A DNA stretch of 64,000 nt from contig CAWAEG010000008.1 of the NCBI GenBank assembly GCA_963780895.1, positions 372,001 to 436,000 on the forward strand. The letters are read 5' to 3'. The DNA is from DASQFI01 sp963780895. Lineage in GTDB: Bacteria > Acidobacteriota > Vicinamibacteria > Vicinamibacterales > SCN-69-37. The notes under the pieces were generated by a model. It saw only the letters and a program-made list of their open reading frames with translations. It was not told the DNA's origin and did not search any database. Both the position numbers and the translations under genes were made by a program. Below are positions 30,218-38,832 of the stretch, piece by piece; the stretch's first letter is position 1, and every line of letters starts with the position of its first letter.

Positions 30218-31512
30218 TTGATGGGACCGGCCCACGCCGCGAACCGGTCGAGGTCGACCGTCCGCCGCTCGGGACGCTGGTCGAGCCCACGTTTCAGGAA
30301 CTCGTGCATCTCGGGCGTCACTCCGGAGCCGATTTTCTGGCGTGGCGGCAACACGAAGCGCATCTTGTCCTGAATAGCGCCGAGCAGGTCTGACGCAGCG
30401 CTGACTCGGCGTCCCGACAACGCCTCGTACGCCAGGCAGGCGAGGCCGTACACGTCCACACGATAGTCGACCGGATCGGGGCCGAACTGCTCGGGCGCCA
30501 TGTACTGCAGCGTCCCATGAAGCGCCCCGGACTGCGATACGGTGCGTCCTGCTCCATCGGGCCAGGTCGGATCCGCTTTAACGAGACCGAAATCCAGCAG
30601 CTTGACGATCCCCGATCGGCTGAGCATGACGTTCGACGGCTTCAGATCGCGGTGCACCAGACCACGACTGTGGATATAGCGGAGCACAACCGCCAGCTGC
30701 CCGACGATTTTCCTCACCGCTGCCTCGGAGAGAACCCGTCCGCGGGTGAGCAACTCGTTGAGCGTCGAGCCGTCGCAAAATTCCATGACCAGAAATTGTG
30801 TGCCGTACGCGGAGAAAGTTTCGTACAGCCTGGCGATTGAGTCATGGTGGAGAGCCTCGAGCGACTCGGCCTCTCGCTTGAAGAGGCCGATGGCGCCCGG
30901 CTGATACAGCAACGCGTGGTTCAGCATCTTCAGCGCCACGATTTCTCCGCTGCTGATTCGGCCCGCCTCGTACACGATCCCCATGCCCCCGCGACCGACG
31001 CATCGAACGATTCGGTAACCGTGGACGTCCTTGCCGCCCAGGCCGTCATAACTCGCTTTCCCAAGCCGGTCGGCGACGACATTCGTCAGCAGCATTCGAA
31101 CTTCCGGATACGTCTCGGAAATCTTCTGGAAACTGGCGACGTCCAGCCGCAAGGCGCGAACGGGCTCTTCTGAGACGACGTCTGCGGTTCTCGCCTCGCC
31201 CGTCAGCAGGCCTATTTCGCCGACCACGTCGCCGGCCCGAAACTCCCCGACTTTCGTGCGGCCGGACGATCCGTCGTGGATGAATGCTCGAGCGGCCCCG
31301 CTCAGAATGAGAAGGAGGTGGTCTCCTGGATCTCCCTGCCGGACAAGATAGTCCTTCGCGCGATACTCGCGAAACTCCATGCCCGACAGGAGCCGTTTCA
31401 CCGATTCGGACCCGAGGCTCGAAAACGGACAGGAGGTCAAAGACATGACGGCCAGCGCCTCAGAGAACAAGGCCCCTTCAGGGCCATTCACTCCGTCCGG
31501 ACCTTCCCTCAC
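30205..31512 (-). CDS. Cyclic-nucleotide-binding Ser/Thr protein kinase
   Basis: 435 aa, frame intact. Residues about 30-150 form a cNMP-binding domain with a phosphate-binding cassette GEIGLLTGEARTA (98-110) that keeps the expected glutamate and arginine. A Hanks-type kinase follows: GRGGMGIVY (173-181), VALK lysine 195, HRDLKPSN (287-294), DFG (307-309), APE (339-341). There is no membrane segment. The order regulatory cNMP domain then kinase resembles eukaryotic cGMP-dependent kinase. The nearby soluble-cyclase-like gene (21383-25486) could supply the ligand. Start: GTG at 31512; an ATG at 31446 (MSLTSCPFSSL) is an alternative that still keeps the whole cNMP domain. Confidence 0.9.
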   Translation of the reverse strand: MREGPDGVNGPEGALFSEALAVMSLTSCPFSSLGSESVKRLLSGMEFREYRAKDYLVRQGDPGDHLLLILSGAARAFIHDGSSGRTKVGEFRAGDVVGEIGLLTGEARTADVVSEEPVRALRLDVASFQKISETYPEVRMLLTNVVADRLGKASYDGLGGKDVHGYRIVRCVGRGGMGIVYEAGRISSGEIVALKMLNHALLYQPGAIGLFKREAESLEALHHDSIARLYETFSAYGTQFLVMEFCDGSTLNELLTRGRVLSEAAVRKIVGQLAVVLRYIHSRGLVHRDLKPSNVMLSRSGIVKLLDFGLVKADPTWPDGAGRTVSQSGALHGTLQYMAPEQFGPDPVDYRVDVYGLACLAYEALSGRRVSAASDLLGAIQDKMRFVLPPRQKIGSGVTPEMHEFLKRGLDQRPERRTVDLDRFAAWAGPINHHS

Positions 31513-31901
31513 TTCCCCATCCTCTTTCTCGCGAGTCTACATCAGTGAGTTGAGGGGCCGCGTTTGGCGGTCTGTCTGCAGCGTTCAGGGTCCGGAGTTC
31601 TGCGACGCCTGAAACAGACGAGAAAAGTTTCCACCGAAATTTCAGGGCTGATCTTCCAGGCTCACGCCGAGCTCGTCGCGAGCGCGCGGTGCGTCGCGCG
31701 GATCAGGTGGCCTGAACGTGCGCCAAGGCTCGGCGAACCACGCCCTCGCTGTTCAACTCCATGACTTCGGCGGCTTTTCTTCCCCTTGGTCGGCCCTCCG
31801 ACGAGGAAGCGGCGGCTCAACCCGACCAACGGCCGTTCGACGGGGCGGCCATCGATCGTCCGAGTCCCGGACGATCGATGGCCCGCTGTCAGATCAGCGC
31901 T
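31513..31901. other. Gap with relics and a truncated repeat
   Basis: The gap between two minus-strand genes holds a possible regulator relic (31641-31804) and a fragment of the dispersed repeat, GGCTCAACCCGACCAACGGC then CGTTCGACGGGG (31813-31845). The imperfect inverted repeat GCCATCGATCGTCCGAG / CGGACGATCGATGGC at about 31848-31881 is also present. Confidence 0.45.
31641..31804 (-). pseudogene. Possible Fis-type helix-turn-helix relic of an NtrC-like regulator
   Basis: One frame reads EGVVRRALAHVQAT and the next reads RARDELGVSLE. Together they resemble the C-terminal Fis-like DNA-binding domain of sigma-54-dependent regulators (ALAHVQATxGNKTRAAEELGVSLKTLY). The match is short and needs one frame change, so the call is tentative. 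Confidence 0.25.
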
Positions 31902-34385
31902 CTACCGGCTCGGAAGCTGACTCACATCGATCGCCCACACGCCGCGGCCGTGCGTGCCGATGACGAGCATCCGGTCGCGCGGGTGCACGATGAAGTCCAT
32001 GACGTTGACCGACGGCAGGTTGCCGCCGAGCACGTCCCACCGCGCGCCGCCGTTTGTCGTTACGTACACGCCGAAGTCGTTGGCCGCGTAGAGCACGTTC
32101 GCGTTCACCGGGTCTTCGCGAATCATGTTGATCGGCCCGCCCGGCAAATTTCCCGCGATGCTGCGGAAGGTCTTGCCGTAATCGGTGGACTTGTAGACCC
32201 GCGGGGCGAAGTCTTCGTCATAACGCCCCTGCTGAGCGACGTAGACCGTCGCCTCGTCGTGCTGCGACGCCGCCACCGTGGCGATCCATTGCTTCTTCGG
32301 CAGCGCCGCCGTCAATTCCCGGAACTCCTTGCCGTCGTCCACCGATGCGTACAGGCGCCCGTCGTCGGTGCCCGTATAGATGAGCCCCTTCCTCTTCGGC
32401 GACTCGGAGATCGTGATGACGAGCTGGTGCGGGATGTCGCCGAGCTTGGTCTTGTCACCGTAGCTCAGGTCGCCCGTCAGCCGTTCCCACGTCGTGCCGC
32501 GATCGCGCGAGCGGTAGAGATACTGCGTGCCGAAGTAGACCGTGTCGGGATCGTGCGGCGAGAGGTGGATCGGCGCCAGCACCTGCATCCGCAGCGGATC
32601 CTCGCCCTGCGCAATCGTGGGGCGGATGCTCGTGTCGCGTTGCGGCCCGGGCGGCGCGGCCGGCACTGGTGGCGTGACTGCGCCGCCGCCGCCGGCCCGT
32701 CCCGCCGCACCGCCACCGCCGCCGCGAGGGGCGGCCGGAATGCTGTAGTCGGTGCGACTCAGCTTGCCGGAGTACAGGATGTTCGGGTTCCTCGGATCGA
32801 CGGCGTGCTGGGTGTACTCGCCGCCGGGCGCGCTCTCCCACGGAATGGCTTTCAAGTTGTCGCGGCCGCCGCTGATATCGATGGCCGCGCGGTAGCTGCC
32901 GTGATCCTGCACAGATCCGTACACCCGGAACGGCGTGTCCATGTCATACGCCGTGCTGAAAACCGTCACCGTCGGCAGGTCGGCGCGGCGCCACGTCTGG
33001 CCGCCATCGCTCGAGGTCCGGAACCCGCTGTCGTTGCCGAGCACGATGAACTTGGGGTTCTTCGGATCGATCCACATCCCGTGGTTGTCGCCGCCGGCAC
33101 CGCGTCCACCGCCGCCTGGAGGTGGCGCGCCCGCAACTGGCGGCGCAGCAGGGGGCGCGGGAGGGGCACCCGGCGGCGGCGCGCCGATGCGGCCGAACGT
33201 CTTGCCGCCGTCGCGTGAGACGCTGACGCCGAGGGCGAGCGTGTAGATCGTGTTCTCGTCAGTCGGATCGACGCGGATGTTGCCGAAGACCCACGCGTAC
33301 GTGTTCGACATGCCCTTCATGAACGTGCGCTGCTCGTCGGTCTGGCCGCTCACCAGCGTCCAGCTCGCGCCCTTGTCGTTCGAACGATAGACCTCATTGC
33401 CTTTGATCGGACATCTCGCCGCGCTCCCGCCAGGATTCCCGCCGCGTCCACCCGGTACGGGCTGCGTGTCGCAGTCGTAGTTGTCGTAAAAGGCGTACAC
33501 GACGTTCGGATTCGACGCCGCGACGGCCAGGCCGATTCGGCCCGTCACGTTCGGCGCCGGCAGATCTTTGGTCAGCCGCGTCCACGTCTTGCCTGCGTCG
33601 GTGGTCTTGAAGATGCCGCTCTCCTCGAAGCCGGGCTCGACGCGCGGGTCGTTCCACTTGCGCCGCTGCCGCTGCCACGCCGCGGCGTAGAACGTGTTCG
33701 GATCCTTCGGATCCATCGCCAGATCGACGGCGCCGGTCTTCGGGCTGATCTTCAACGAGTGCGTCCACGTCTTGCCGCCGTCGGTCGTCTTGTACACGCC
33801 GCGCATCTCGTTTTCGATCCACTCCTGACCCGCGGACGCGACGTAGACGATGTTCGGATTGGTCGGATGGATGACGATGCGGCCGATCGTGCCCGTGTCG
33901 ATCAGCCCCATGTGCTGGAACGACTTGGCATTGTCGATGGACTTGTACACGCCGACGCCGGTGTAGGAGCTGCGAAAGATGTTCGATTCGCCCGTGCCCA
34001 CCCAGACGATGTCGGGGTTGGACGGCGCAACGGCCAGCGCGCCGACAGCAGTCGAGGCTTCCTGGTCGAAGACCGCCTGCCACGTCTGGCCGAGATCGTC
34101 GGACACCCACACGCCGCCGCAGCAGCTGCCGGCGTAGAGCCGGCGCGACGAACCACGATCGGCGACGGCGACATCAGCGATGCGTCCGCTGATGTTGGTC
34201 GGCCCGACGAACGACCAGCTCATGGTGCGGTACGGCGAGGACTGCGTCATCGCCTTGTGCGCGTCCCACGCCTTCAGATGCGCGGTGTGATCGTCGGCCG
34301 ACGACGAGGGGGTCTGCAACGCCGGCGCCGCTCCAGCGGCGACGCCAATGGCGAGGGCGGCCAGAATTCTCCGTGAGATGTGCAT
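31902..34385 (-). CDS. Secreted BNR/sortilin-like beta-propeller protein
   Basis: 827 aa from the ATG at 34385, chosen because GGAGG lies just upstream and a signal peptide (RRILAALAIGVAAGAAPAL) follows; the longer upstream frame is non-coding in character. The body has repeated blocks such as GVWVSDDLGQTW, GVYKSIDNAKSFQ, GVYKTTDGGKTW and GIFKTTDAGKTW, the BNR/Asp-box pattern S-x-D-x-G-x-x-W of sortilin (VPS10)-like ten-bladed propellers. A Pro/Gly/Ala-rich low-complexity stretch (PPGAPPAPPAAPP) and another (GGGGGAAGRAGGGG) lie between blades. Such proteins are often called glycosyl hydrolases, but no catalytic residues are evident. The frame is intact. Confidence 0.85.
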   Translation of the reverse strand: MHISRRILAALAIGVAAGAAPALQTPSSSADDHTAHLKAWDAHKAMTQSSPYRTMSWSFVGPTNISGRIADVAVADRGSSRRLYAGSCCGGVWVSDDLGQTWQAVFDQEASTAVGALAVAPSNPDIVWVGTGESNIFRSSYTGVGVYKSIDNAKSFQHMGLIDTGTIGRIVIHPTNPNIVYVASAGQEWIENEMRGVYKTTDGGKTWTHSLKISPKTGAVDLAMDPKDPNTFYAAAWQRQRRKWNDPRVEPGFEESGIFKTTDAGKTWTRLTKDLPAPNVTGRIGLAVAASNPNVVYAFYDNYDCDTQPVPGGRGGNPGGSAARCPIKGNEVYRSNDKGASWTLVSGQTDEQRTFMKGMSNTYAWVFGNIRVDPTDENTIYTLALGVSVSRDGGKTFGRIGAPPPGAPPAPPAAPPVAGAPPPGGGGRGAGGDNHGMWIDPKNPKFIVLGNDSGFRTSSDGGQTWRRADLPTVTVFSTAYDMDTPFRVYGSVQDHGSYRAAIDISGGRDNLKAIPWESAPGGEYTQHAVDPRNPNILYSGKLSRTDYSIPAAPRGGGGGAAGRAGGGGAVTPPVPAAPPGPQRDTSIRPTIAQGEDPLRMQVLAPIHLSPHDPDTVYFGTQYLYRSRDRGTTWERLTGDLSYGDKTKLGDIPHQLVITISESPKRKGLIYTGTDDGRLYASVDDGKEFRELTAALPKKQWIATVAASQHDEATVYVAQQGRYDEDFAPRVYKSTDYGKTFRSIAGNLPGGPINMIREDPVNANVLYAANDFGVYVTTNGGARWDVLGGNLPSVNVMDFIVHPRDRMLVIGTHGRGVWAIDVSQLPSR

Positions 34386-34525
34386 GGGGCCTCCTGCGGT
34401 AGCCCATTGTAGTCGCCGCGCTCCAGTCGCGTCATCGGGTCGAGTTGAAGCCACCACCGTCGGCCGTGTGTCGGAGCGCGCGCGATATCGATGGCCGCGC
34501 CGCAACGGGCAGCAACCCAACCGGG

Positions 34526-34531
34526 TATAAT
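34526..34531 (+). promoter_or_regulatory. -10-like TATAAT very close to start codon
   Basis: TATAAT ends 12 bases before the ATG at 34544. Transcription starting six or seven bases downstream would leave a leader of about six bases with no ribosome site. No good -35 is seen. Confidence 0.5.
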
Positions 34532-34543
34532 CCCCCGCCGCCC

Positions 34544-36058
34544 ATGACGCGACGCCGTCAGGAGATCGTTGCCATCGGCATCCTGATCGTGCTCTGGAGC
34601 GCCCTCGTCCAATGGCCGAGCCGGTCGATCGGCCTCTTTTACGACGATTTTCTCGTCTTTCGCCACTACAGCGCGCCAACCGTTCTTCGAAGTTGGTGGG
34701 TCGATCTAGCCGTCCTGACGTCACCGGAATTGTGGGTGCACGTCTACCGCCCGATGACGCTGGCGGTGCACGCGCTTGCGTTCGAGGTGTTTGGATTCCT
34801 TCCGGATCATCTCCTCGTCGCGCGCATTCTCATGGGCTCCGCGATTGCGCTCGTCCTCTACCTGTGGGTGAGAACACTGGGCATCACGAGGGACGCGGCG
34901 GTGTTTTGCGCGCTCCTGTTTCTGGCCTTTCCAGCGAACTTCTACGCGTTCACGTGGAACACGGAGCTGGCGGCGGTGAGCTCGTTGGTCTGGCTGCTCC
35001 TGTCGCTCACATTTGCGACTCGGTACCTCGAAGTCAAAACGCGCGGGCGTCTGTGGCTCAGTTGTCTCTGTTGGACGCTGGCGCTCCTCACAAAGGAGAT
35101 CGTTGTCCCATTCGTGATGTTGTTTCCCGTCCTGTGGCTGCTGTACGGCCAGCGGTCAAAGTGGACGGAGGGCGTCTCTTTCTCGTCGTGGTTCTTCGTG
35201 TTGACCCTGTTATACGTCACCGCTCGATTCATCGTGCTCGGCGGATCGTGGGGCGCGCAGGGCGCGAGCCCGGATCGCGGCGGTTCAATCGCGATCTACA
35301 TCAAGAACTACGTCAAGTATCTGGCGTGGATGGCCTACGCCCTGCCAATCCGTGAGGCACGACCCAACCGGTGGACCGGCATGCCGCGCATCGACGTCCT
35401 GCTGTTGATTGGCCCCCTCGTGTGGGCAGGCATCGAGTTGATGCGGAGCGTTCGATCGCTCGTCGCTCCGCAAGCTGTCGGGGGCCGCCTCGGGGCGCCG
35501 CCCGTTCGTCACGCCGTCGGGACCGCACTGGTCGCCGGCCTTCGTCGCCTCACGCCGGTCCAGAAACTACTCGTGCTCGGCCTCGTCGTCACTCTTGCCG
35601 GCGGACTGATCTGCTGCTTTCTGCCGGCTCCTCGCATCATGTTTGCGGGCGCCTTGGGTCCCGTCCTCCTGATTGCCGGACTGCCCGAGTTGCTTCGGCG
35701 TTCAGCAGGCCTGCGGAGCGCCGCCGTAGGGGTGACGTGCGCGCTGGTGCTGGCCGTCAACGCACTCTGGTACTACGACCTCGTCCACGGGAAGCAGAGC
35801 GATTTCGTCCGGGATCGCGCCTTTCACTACGTCGAGTCCTATTTCGCGTTCGGACACTTGTTCGAGGCTTGGGACTTGCGGGAACAGGCCCAGTATCTGC
35901 GCGAACGCCTCGTCGAAGAGAACCTGGTGGATGTGCAGACTGGGCGCCTTCGTGTCGACACATTTCACAAGTACCTGAGGTCCATCGGGATACCCGAGGC
36001 CAGGGCCGCAGAGGTCATTCGACGGATGCAATCGTTCAAAGGCGCCTTTCAAGAATGA
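34544..36058 (+). CDS. Multi-pass membrane protein, GT-C-like glycosyltransferase
   Basis: 504 aa with roughly ten hydrophobic segments. The first membrane helix is followed by FYDDFLVFRHY, an acidic loop motif in the position of the DD/DE catalytic loop of GT-C glycosyltransferases that use polyprenyl-phosphate sugars. No finer family was recognised. Its stop overlaps the ATG of the epimerase gene by four bases (ATGA), and two further glycan or lipid genes follow, so it probably acts in the synthesis or transfer of a cell-surface sugar. Confidence 0.7.
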   Translation: MTRRRQEIVAIGILIVLWSALVQWPSRSIGLFYDDFLVFRHYSAPTVLRSWWVDLAVLTSPELWVHVYRPMTLAVHALAFEVFGFLPDHLLVARILMGSAIALVLYLWVRTLGITRDAAVFCALLFLAFPANFYAFTWNTELAAVSSLVWLLLSLTFATRYLEVKTRGRLWLSCLCWTLALLTKEIVVPFVMLFPVLWLLYGQRSKWTEGVSFSSWFFVLTLLYVTARFIVLGGSWGAQGASPDRGGSIAIYIKNYVKYLAWMAYALPIREARPNRWTGMPRIDVLLLIGPLVWAGIELMRSVRSLVAPQAVGGRLGAPPVRHAVGTALVAGLRRLTPVQKLLVLGLVVTLAGGLICCFLPAPRIMFAGALGPVLLIAGLPELLRRSAGLRSAAVGVTCALVLAVNALWYYDLVHGKQSDFVRDRAFHYVESYFAFGHLFEAWDLREQAQYLRERLVEENLVDVQTGRLRVDTFHKYLRSIGIPEARAAEVIRRMQSFKGAFQE

Positions 36059-37182
36059 GATACCGGAAGATTCTTGTCACGGGTGGGGCCGGCTTTGTCG
36101 GCACGCACCTCTGTCGGGAACTCGTCGCCCGCGGCCACCTCGTCCGGGTCCTGGACAACCTGGACCCCCAGGTCCATGGCAAGCGCGCGCGTCGCCCCCG
36201 GTCCCTTCCGACGGCCGTGGAGTGGATGCGAGGCGACGTCACGCGCCCGGCTGACGTCGAGAGGGCCATCGCAGGCGTGGGCGCCATCTACCATCTGGCG
36301 GCAGCCGTGGGCGTCGGCCAGTCGATGTATCAGGTTCGGCACTACGTGAACACGAACTCCATGGGCGCCGCGACGGTCCTCGAAAGCGTGATTCGCCATC
36401 GGAAGCACATCCGCAAAGTGATCGTCGCCTCCTCGATGTCCATCTATGGCGAGGGGCTGTGTCACTGCGTCACCTGCGGGCCGGTTAGCCCGCTGCACCG
36501 GACCGCAGCGCCTCGCGGGCGCCGCGATTGGGACCTTCGTTGCGCGGTGTGCGGGTCGGTCCTCGAGCCGCGTCCGACACCCGAAACCAAGCCGCTCAAT
36601 CCCACGTCCGTCTACGCGGTCACGAAACGCGATCACGAAGAAAACTTCCTGGCGATTGGCACGGCCTATCGCATTCCCACGGTCGCACTGCGCTTCTTCA
36701 ACATCTACGGTCCACTTCAGGCGCTCTCGAACCCGTACACTGGCGTCGCCGCAATCTTCTCCAGCCGACTGCTCAACGGACAGCCGCCGCTCATTTTCGA
36801 GGACGGCCAGCAGAGCCGCGACTTCATCCACGTCTCGGACATCGTCCAGGCCTGCGTGCTGTCGCTGATGAAACGCCAGGCAGATTACCAGGTCTTCAAC
36901 GTCGGCACAGGACGCGCCACGACCGTACTGCAGATGGCTCGGCTGCTTGGACAGCACCTCAAAGTCACGTACGCCCCCAAGGTGTTGAATCAGTTTCGCG
37001 CTGGCGACATCCGTTACTGCTACGCCGACATCTCGAAGATTCAAACCCTCCTGGGCTACACCCCCAAGGTGTCGCTCGAACAGGGCGTGCCCGACTTGAT
37101 TTCGTGGGTGGCGCAGCAGCGGGAAAAGGACTCGGTCCCGGGCGCGATGGGCGAGCTCAAGTCGCTTGGACTGATCCAGTAA
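36055..37182 (+). CDS. NAD-dependent sugar epimerase/dehydratase with zinc-ribbon-like insert
   Basis: 375 aa extended short-chain dehydrogenase. TGGAGFVG (9-16) binds NAD; YAVTK is the catalytic Tyr-Lys pair and SSMS supplies the serine; FFNIYGP and RDFIHVSD are typical of nucleotide-sugar epimerases. Between the SSMS strand and the YxxxK motif there is an insert with CHCVTC and LRCAVCG, four cysteines in two CxxC knuckles that could bind zinc. It overlaps the upstream gene by four bases and is four bases from the next, so it belongs to the glycan operon. Substrate is unknown. Confidence 0.87.
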   Translation: MRYRKILVTGGAGFVGTHLCRELVARGHLVRVLDNLDPQVHGKRARRPRSLPTAVEWMRGDVTRPADVERAIAGVGAIYHLAAAVGVGQSMYQVRHYVNTNSMGAATVLESVIRHRKHIRKVIVASSMSIYGEGLCHCVTCGPVSPLHRTAAPRGRRDWDLRCAVCGSVLEPRPTPETKPLNPTSVYAVTKRDHEENFLAIGTAYRIPTVALRFFNIYGPLQALSNPYTGVAAIFSSRLLNGQPPLIFEDGQQSRDFIHVSDIVQACVLSLMKRQADYQVFNVGTGRATTVLQMARLLGQHLKVTYAPKVLNQFRAGDIRYCYADISKIQTLLGYTPKVSLEQGVPDLISWVAQQREKDSVPGAMGELKSLGLIQ

Positions 37183-37186
37183 CCCC

Positions 37187-37951
37187 ATGCATCGCGGCAA
37201 GACGGTCTCCATCGTGTTTCCTGCCTACAACGAGGAGCAGGGAATCACGGAGGCCGTCCGGGAATTCCGGGCCGTTGAGGCGATTGACAAGGTCTACGTC
37301 ATTAACAACAACTCGCAAGACAGGACGGCAGTGCTCGCGAGAGAAGCGGGCGCGATAGTCATCGACGAGCTGCAACAGGGCTACGGCCATGCACTCAGAC
37401 GCGGCCTCCGGGAGGCAGACACGGACTACATCGTGCTCTGTGAACCTGACGGGACATTCATGGCCGCCGACATCTACAAGCTGCTGAGCTACGCGCATCA
37501 GTTTCAGATGGTCATGGGCACGCGGACCACGAGAGAGCTGATCTGGCAGGCGGCCAACATGAACTGGTTCCTGCGCTGGGGCAACTACATCGTCGGAAAG
37601 TCTCTCCAGGTCCTCTTCAACGGTCCGTCGCTGAGTGATTGTGGCTGCACATTCCGGCTGATTCGGCGTGAGCTGGCTGCCGAGATGAATCCCGTGCTCT
37701 CCGTGGGTGCTTCGCACTTCTTGCCGGAGATGGTCATCCTGGCGCTGCTCTTGGGGGCTCCGATCATCGAGATTCCCCTCAACTATCGCGGGCGCGTGGG
37801 GCACTCCAAAATCACGGGGAGCCTCAAAGGAACGATGCGGACGGGTACGATGATGATTGTGACCATCGTGCGCTACAAACTGAAGCAGGTGACCGGCTTC
37901 AGGAAACAACTGCGTCTGATGAAATCGACCGATGGCCCAAGACCACTTTGA
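37187..37951 (+). CDS. Family 2 glycosyltransferase (dolichol-phosphate-sugar synthase-like)
   Basis: 254 aa. It has VSIVFPAYNEE at the N-terminus, INNNSQDRT, GYGHALRRGL and CEPDGTF (a DxD-like acidic site), then RRELAAEM and the late basic HSKITGS motif. This order is that of GT2 enzymes that load a sugar onto polyprenyl phosphate. A weak hydrophobic segment (TGTMMIVTIV) near the C-terminus may hold it at the membrane. The GT-C-like protein upstream would be a fitting acceptor-side partner. Confidence 0.85.
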   Translation: MHRGKTVSIVFPAYNEEQGITEAVREFRAVEAIDKVYVINNNSQDRTAVLAREAGAIVIDELQQGYGHALRRGLREADTDYIVLCEPDGTFMAADIYKLLSYAHQFQMVMGTRTTRELIWQAANMNWFLRWGNYIVGKSLQVLFNGPSLSDCGCTFRLIRRELAAEMNPVLSVGASHFLPEMVILALLLGAPIIEIPLNYRGRVGHSKITGSLKGTMRTGTMMIVTIVRYKLKQVTGFRKQLRLMKSTDGPRPL

Positions 37952-38615
37952 GGAGGTCGCGGCCGCGTACGACTCCGTCTTCAAGCCGCACATCTTCGAT
38001 CACTACGCGTCCCGCCGCTTGACCCTGTTCGAATCGCTCTGTCCCAGGGGTGGCCGCATCCTCGATTACAGCTGTGGCACCGGCGTGCTGGCCGAACGCT
38101 TGAGTGAGCGGGGCTTTGACGTCCTCGGCACGGAATACTCTGCGAGCATGTTCAAGAAGGCTACCGAGCGCGGCGTGCGCGGCGCGCTCCTGAAGGACGG
38201 GCGGATCCCGTTCGACAATGGTCAGTTCGATCTCGTGTACTGCGTCGCGGTCTTTCATCATCTGGAGACGACCGAGAACGTGCGTAAGGCCATCCACGAG
38301 ATGGTGCGCGTGGCGAGGGCCGGCGGCCACATCGTGATCTGGGATCACAACCCGCTCAATCCGTTCTGGCCGGCCCTGATGAAACGCTGGCCCCAAGATC
38401 ACGGCGACGAAAGACTGGTGCCGCTGGAAGAGATCCTGGATGGGCTGCAACGTGAGCCCATCTCGGCGGTCCGCTGCTCCCGAAGCGGTTGGACGCCCGA
38501 ATTCGTTCCCGCCCGTTGCATGCCACTCATGAGGGGCGTGGAGTGGCTGCTCGAGCATGCACCGATCATCAGACGGTACTCCGCGCACAACGTCGTGGTC
38601 GCACGGAGGCAGTGA
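37932..38615 (+). CDS. SAM-dependent class I methyltransferase
   Basis: 227 aa. Motif I is ILDYSCGTGVLAERL, followed by VLGTEYS, then IPFDNGQFDLVYCVAVFHHL and ARAGGHIVIWDHNP. The gene starts 20 bases inside the glycosyltransferase gene, so the two are likely coupled. It may methylate the sugar or lipid made by this operon; the acceptor is not evident. Confidence 0.85.
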   Translation: MAQDHFEEVAAAYDSVFKPHIFDHYASRRLTLFESLCPRGGRILDYSCGTGVLAERLSERGFDVLGTEYSASMFKKATERGVRGALLKDGRIPFDNGQFDLVYCVAVFHHLETTENVRKAIHEMVRVARAGGHIVIWDHNPLNPFWPALMKRWPQDHGDERLVPLEEILDGLQREPISAVRCSRSGWTPEFVPARCMPLMRGVEWLLEHAPIIRRYSAHNVVVARRQ

Positions 38616-38634
38616 GCCTGCTACCTTCCGCCGT

Positions 38635-38832
38635 GTGATCGCAGCAGAGAGAGTCGCCATCGTCACCGGAACGGCACCCGGTATCGGACTCGCCATCGCC
38701 AACCGCTTTCTCAGAGACGGCCCCGTTCTTGAAAAAGATGGGGCTTCCGTTGGAGTCCTCCGGGTAGATCATGCGGTATCCTTGCCGAAGCAGATGTTGC
38801 GCCTGATATCTGGCTTCTCGGCAGGAACCTGA
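38635..38832 (+). pseudogene. N-terminal relic of a short-chain dehydrogenase
   Basis: Starting at a GTG, the frame reads VIAAERVAIVTGTAPGIGLA and continues IANRFLRDG, the cofactor-binding first 30 residues of a short-chain dehydrogenase with the TGxxxGIG motif. After that the homology stops and the frame closes at the next gene's start. Only the first sixth of a normal gene is left. Confidence 0.6.

Noticed and set aside
31761..33218. 485-codon plus-strand frame opposite the BNR protein
   Set aside because: Arg/Ala-rich shadow of the minus-strand gene with no recognisable motif.
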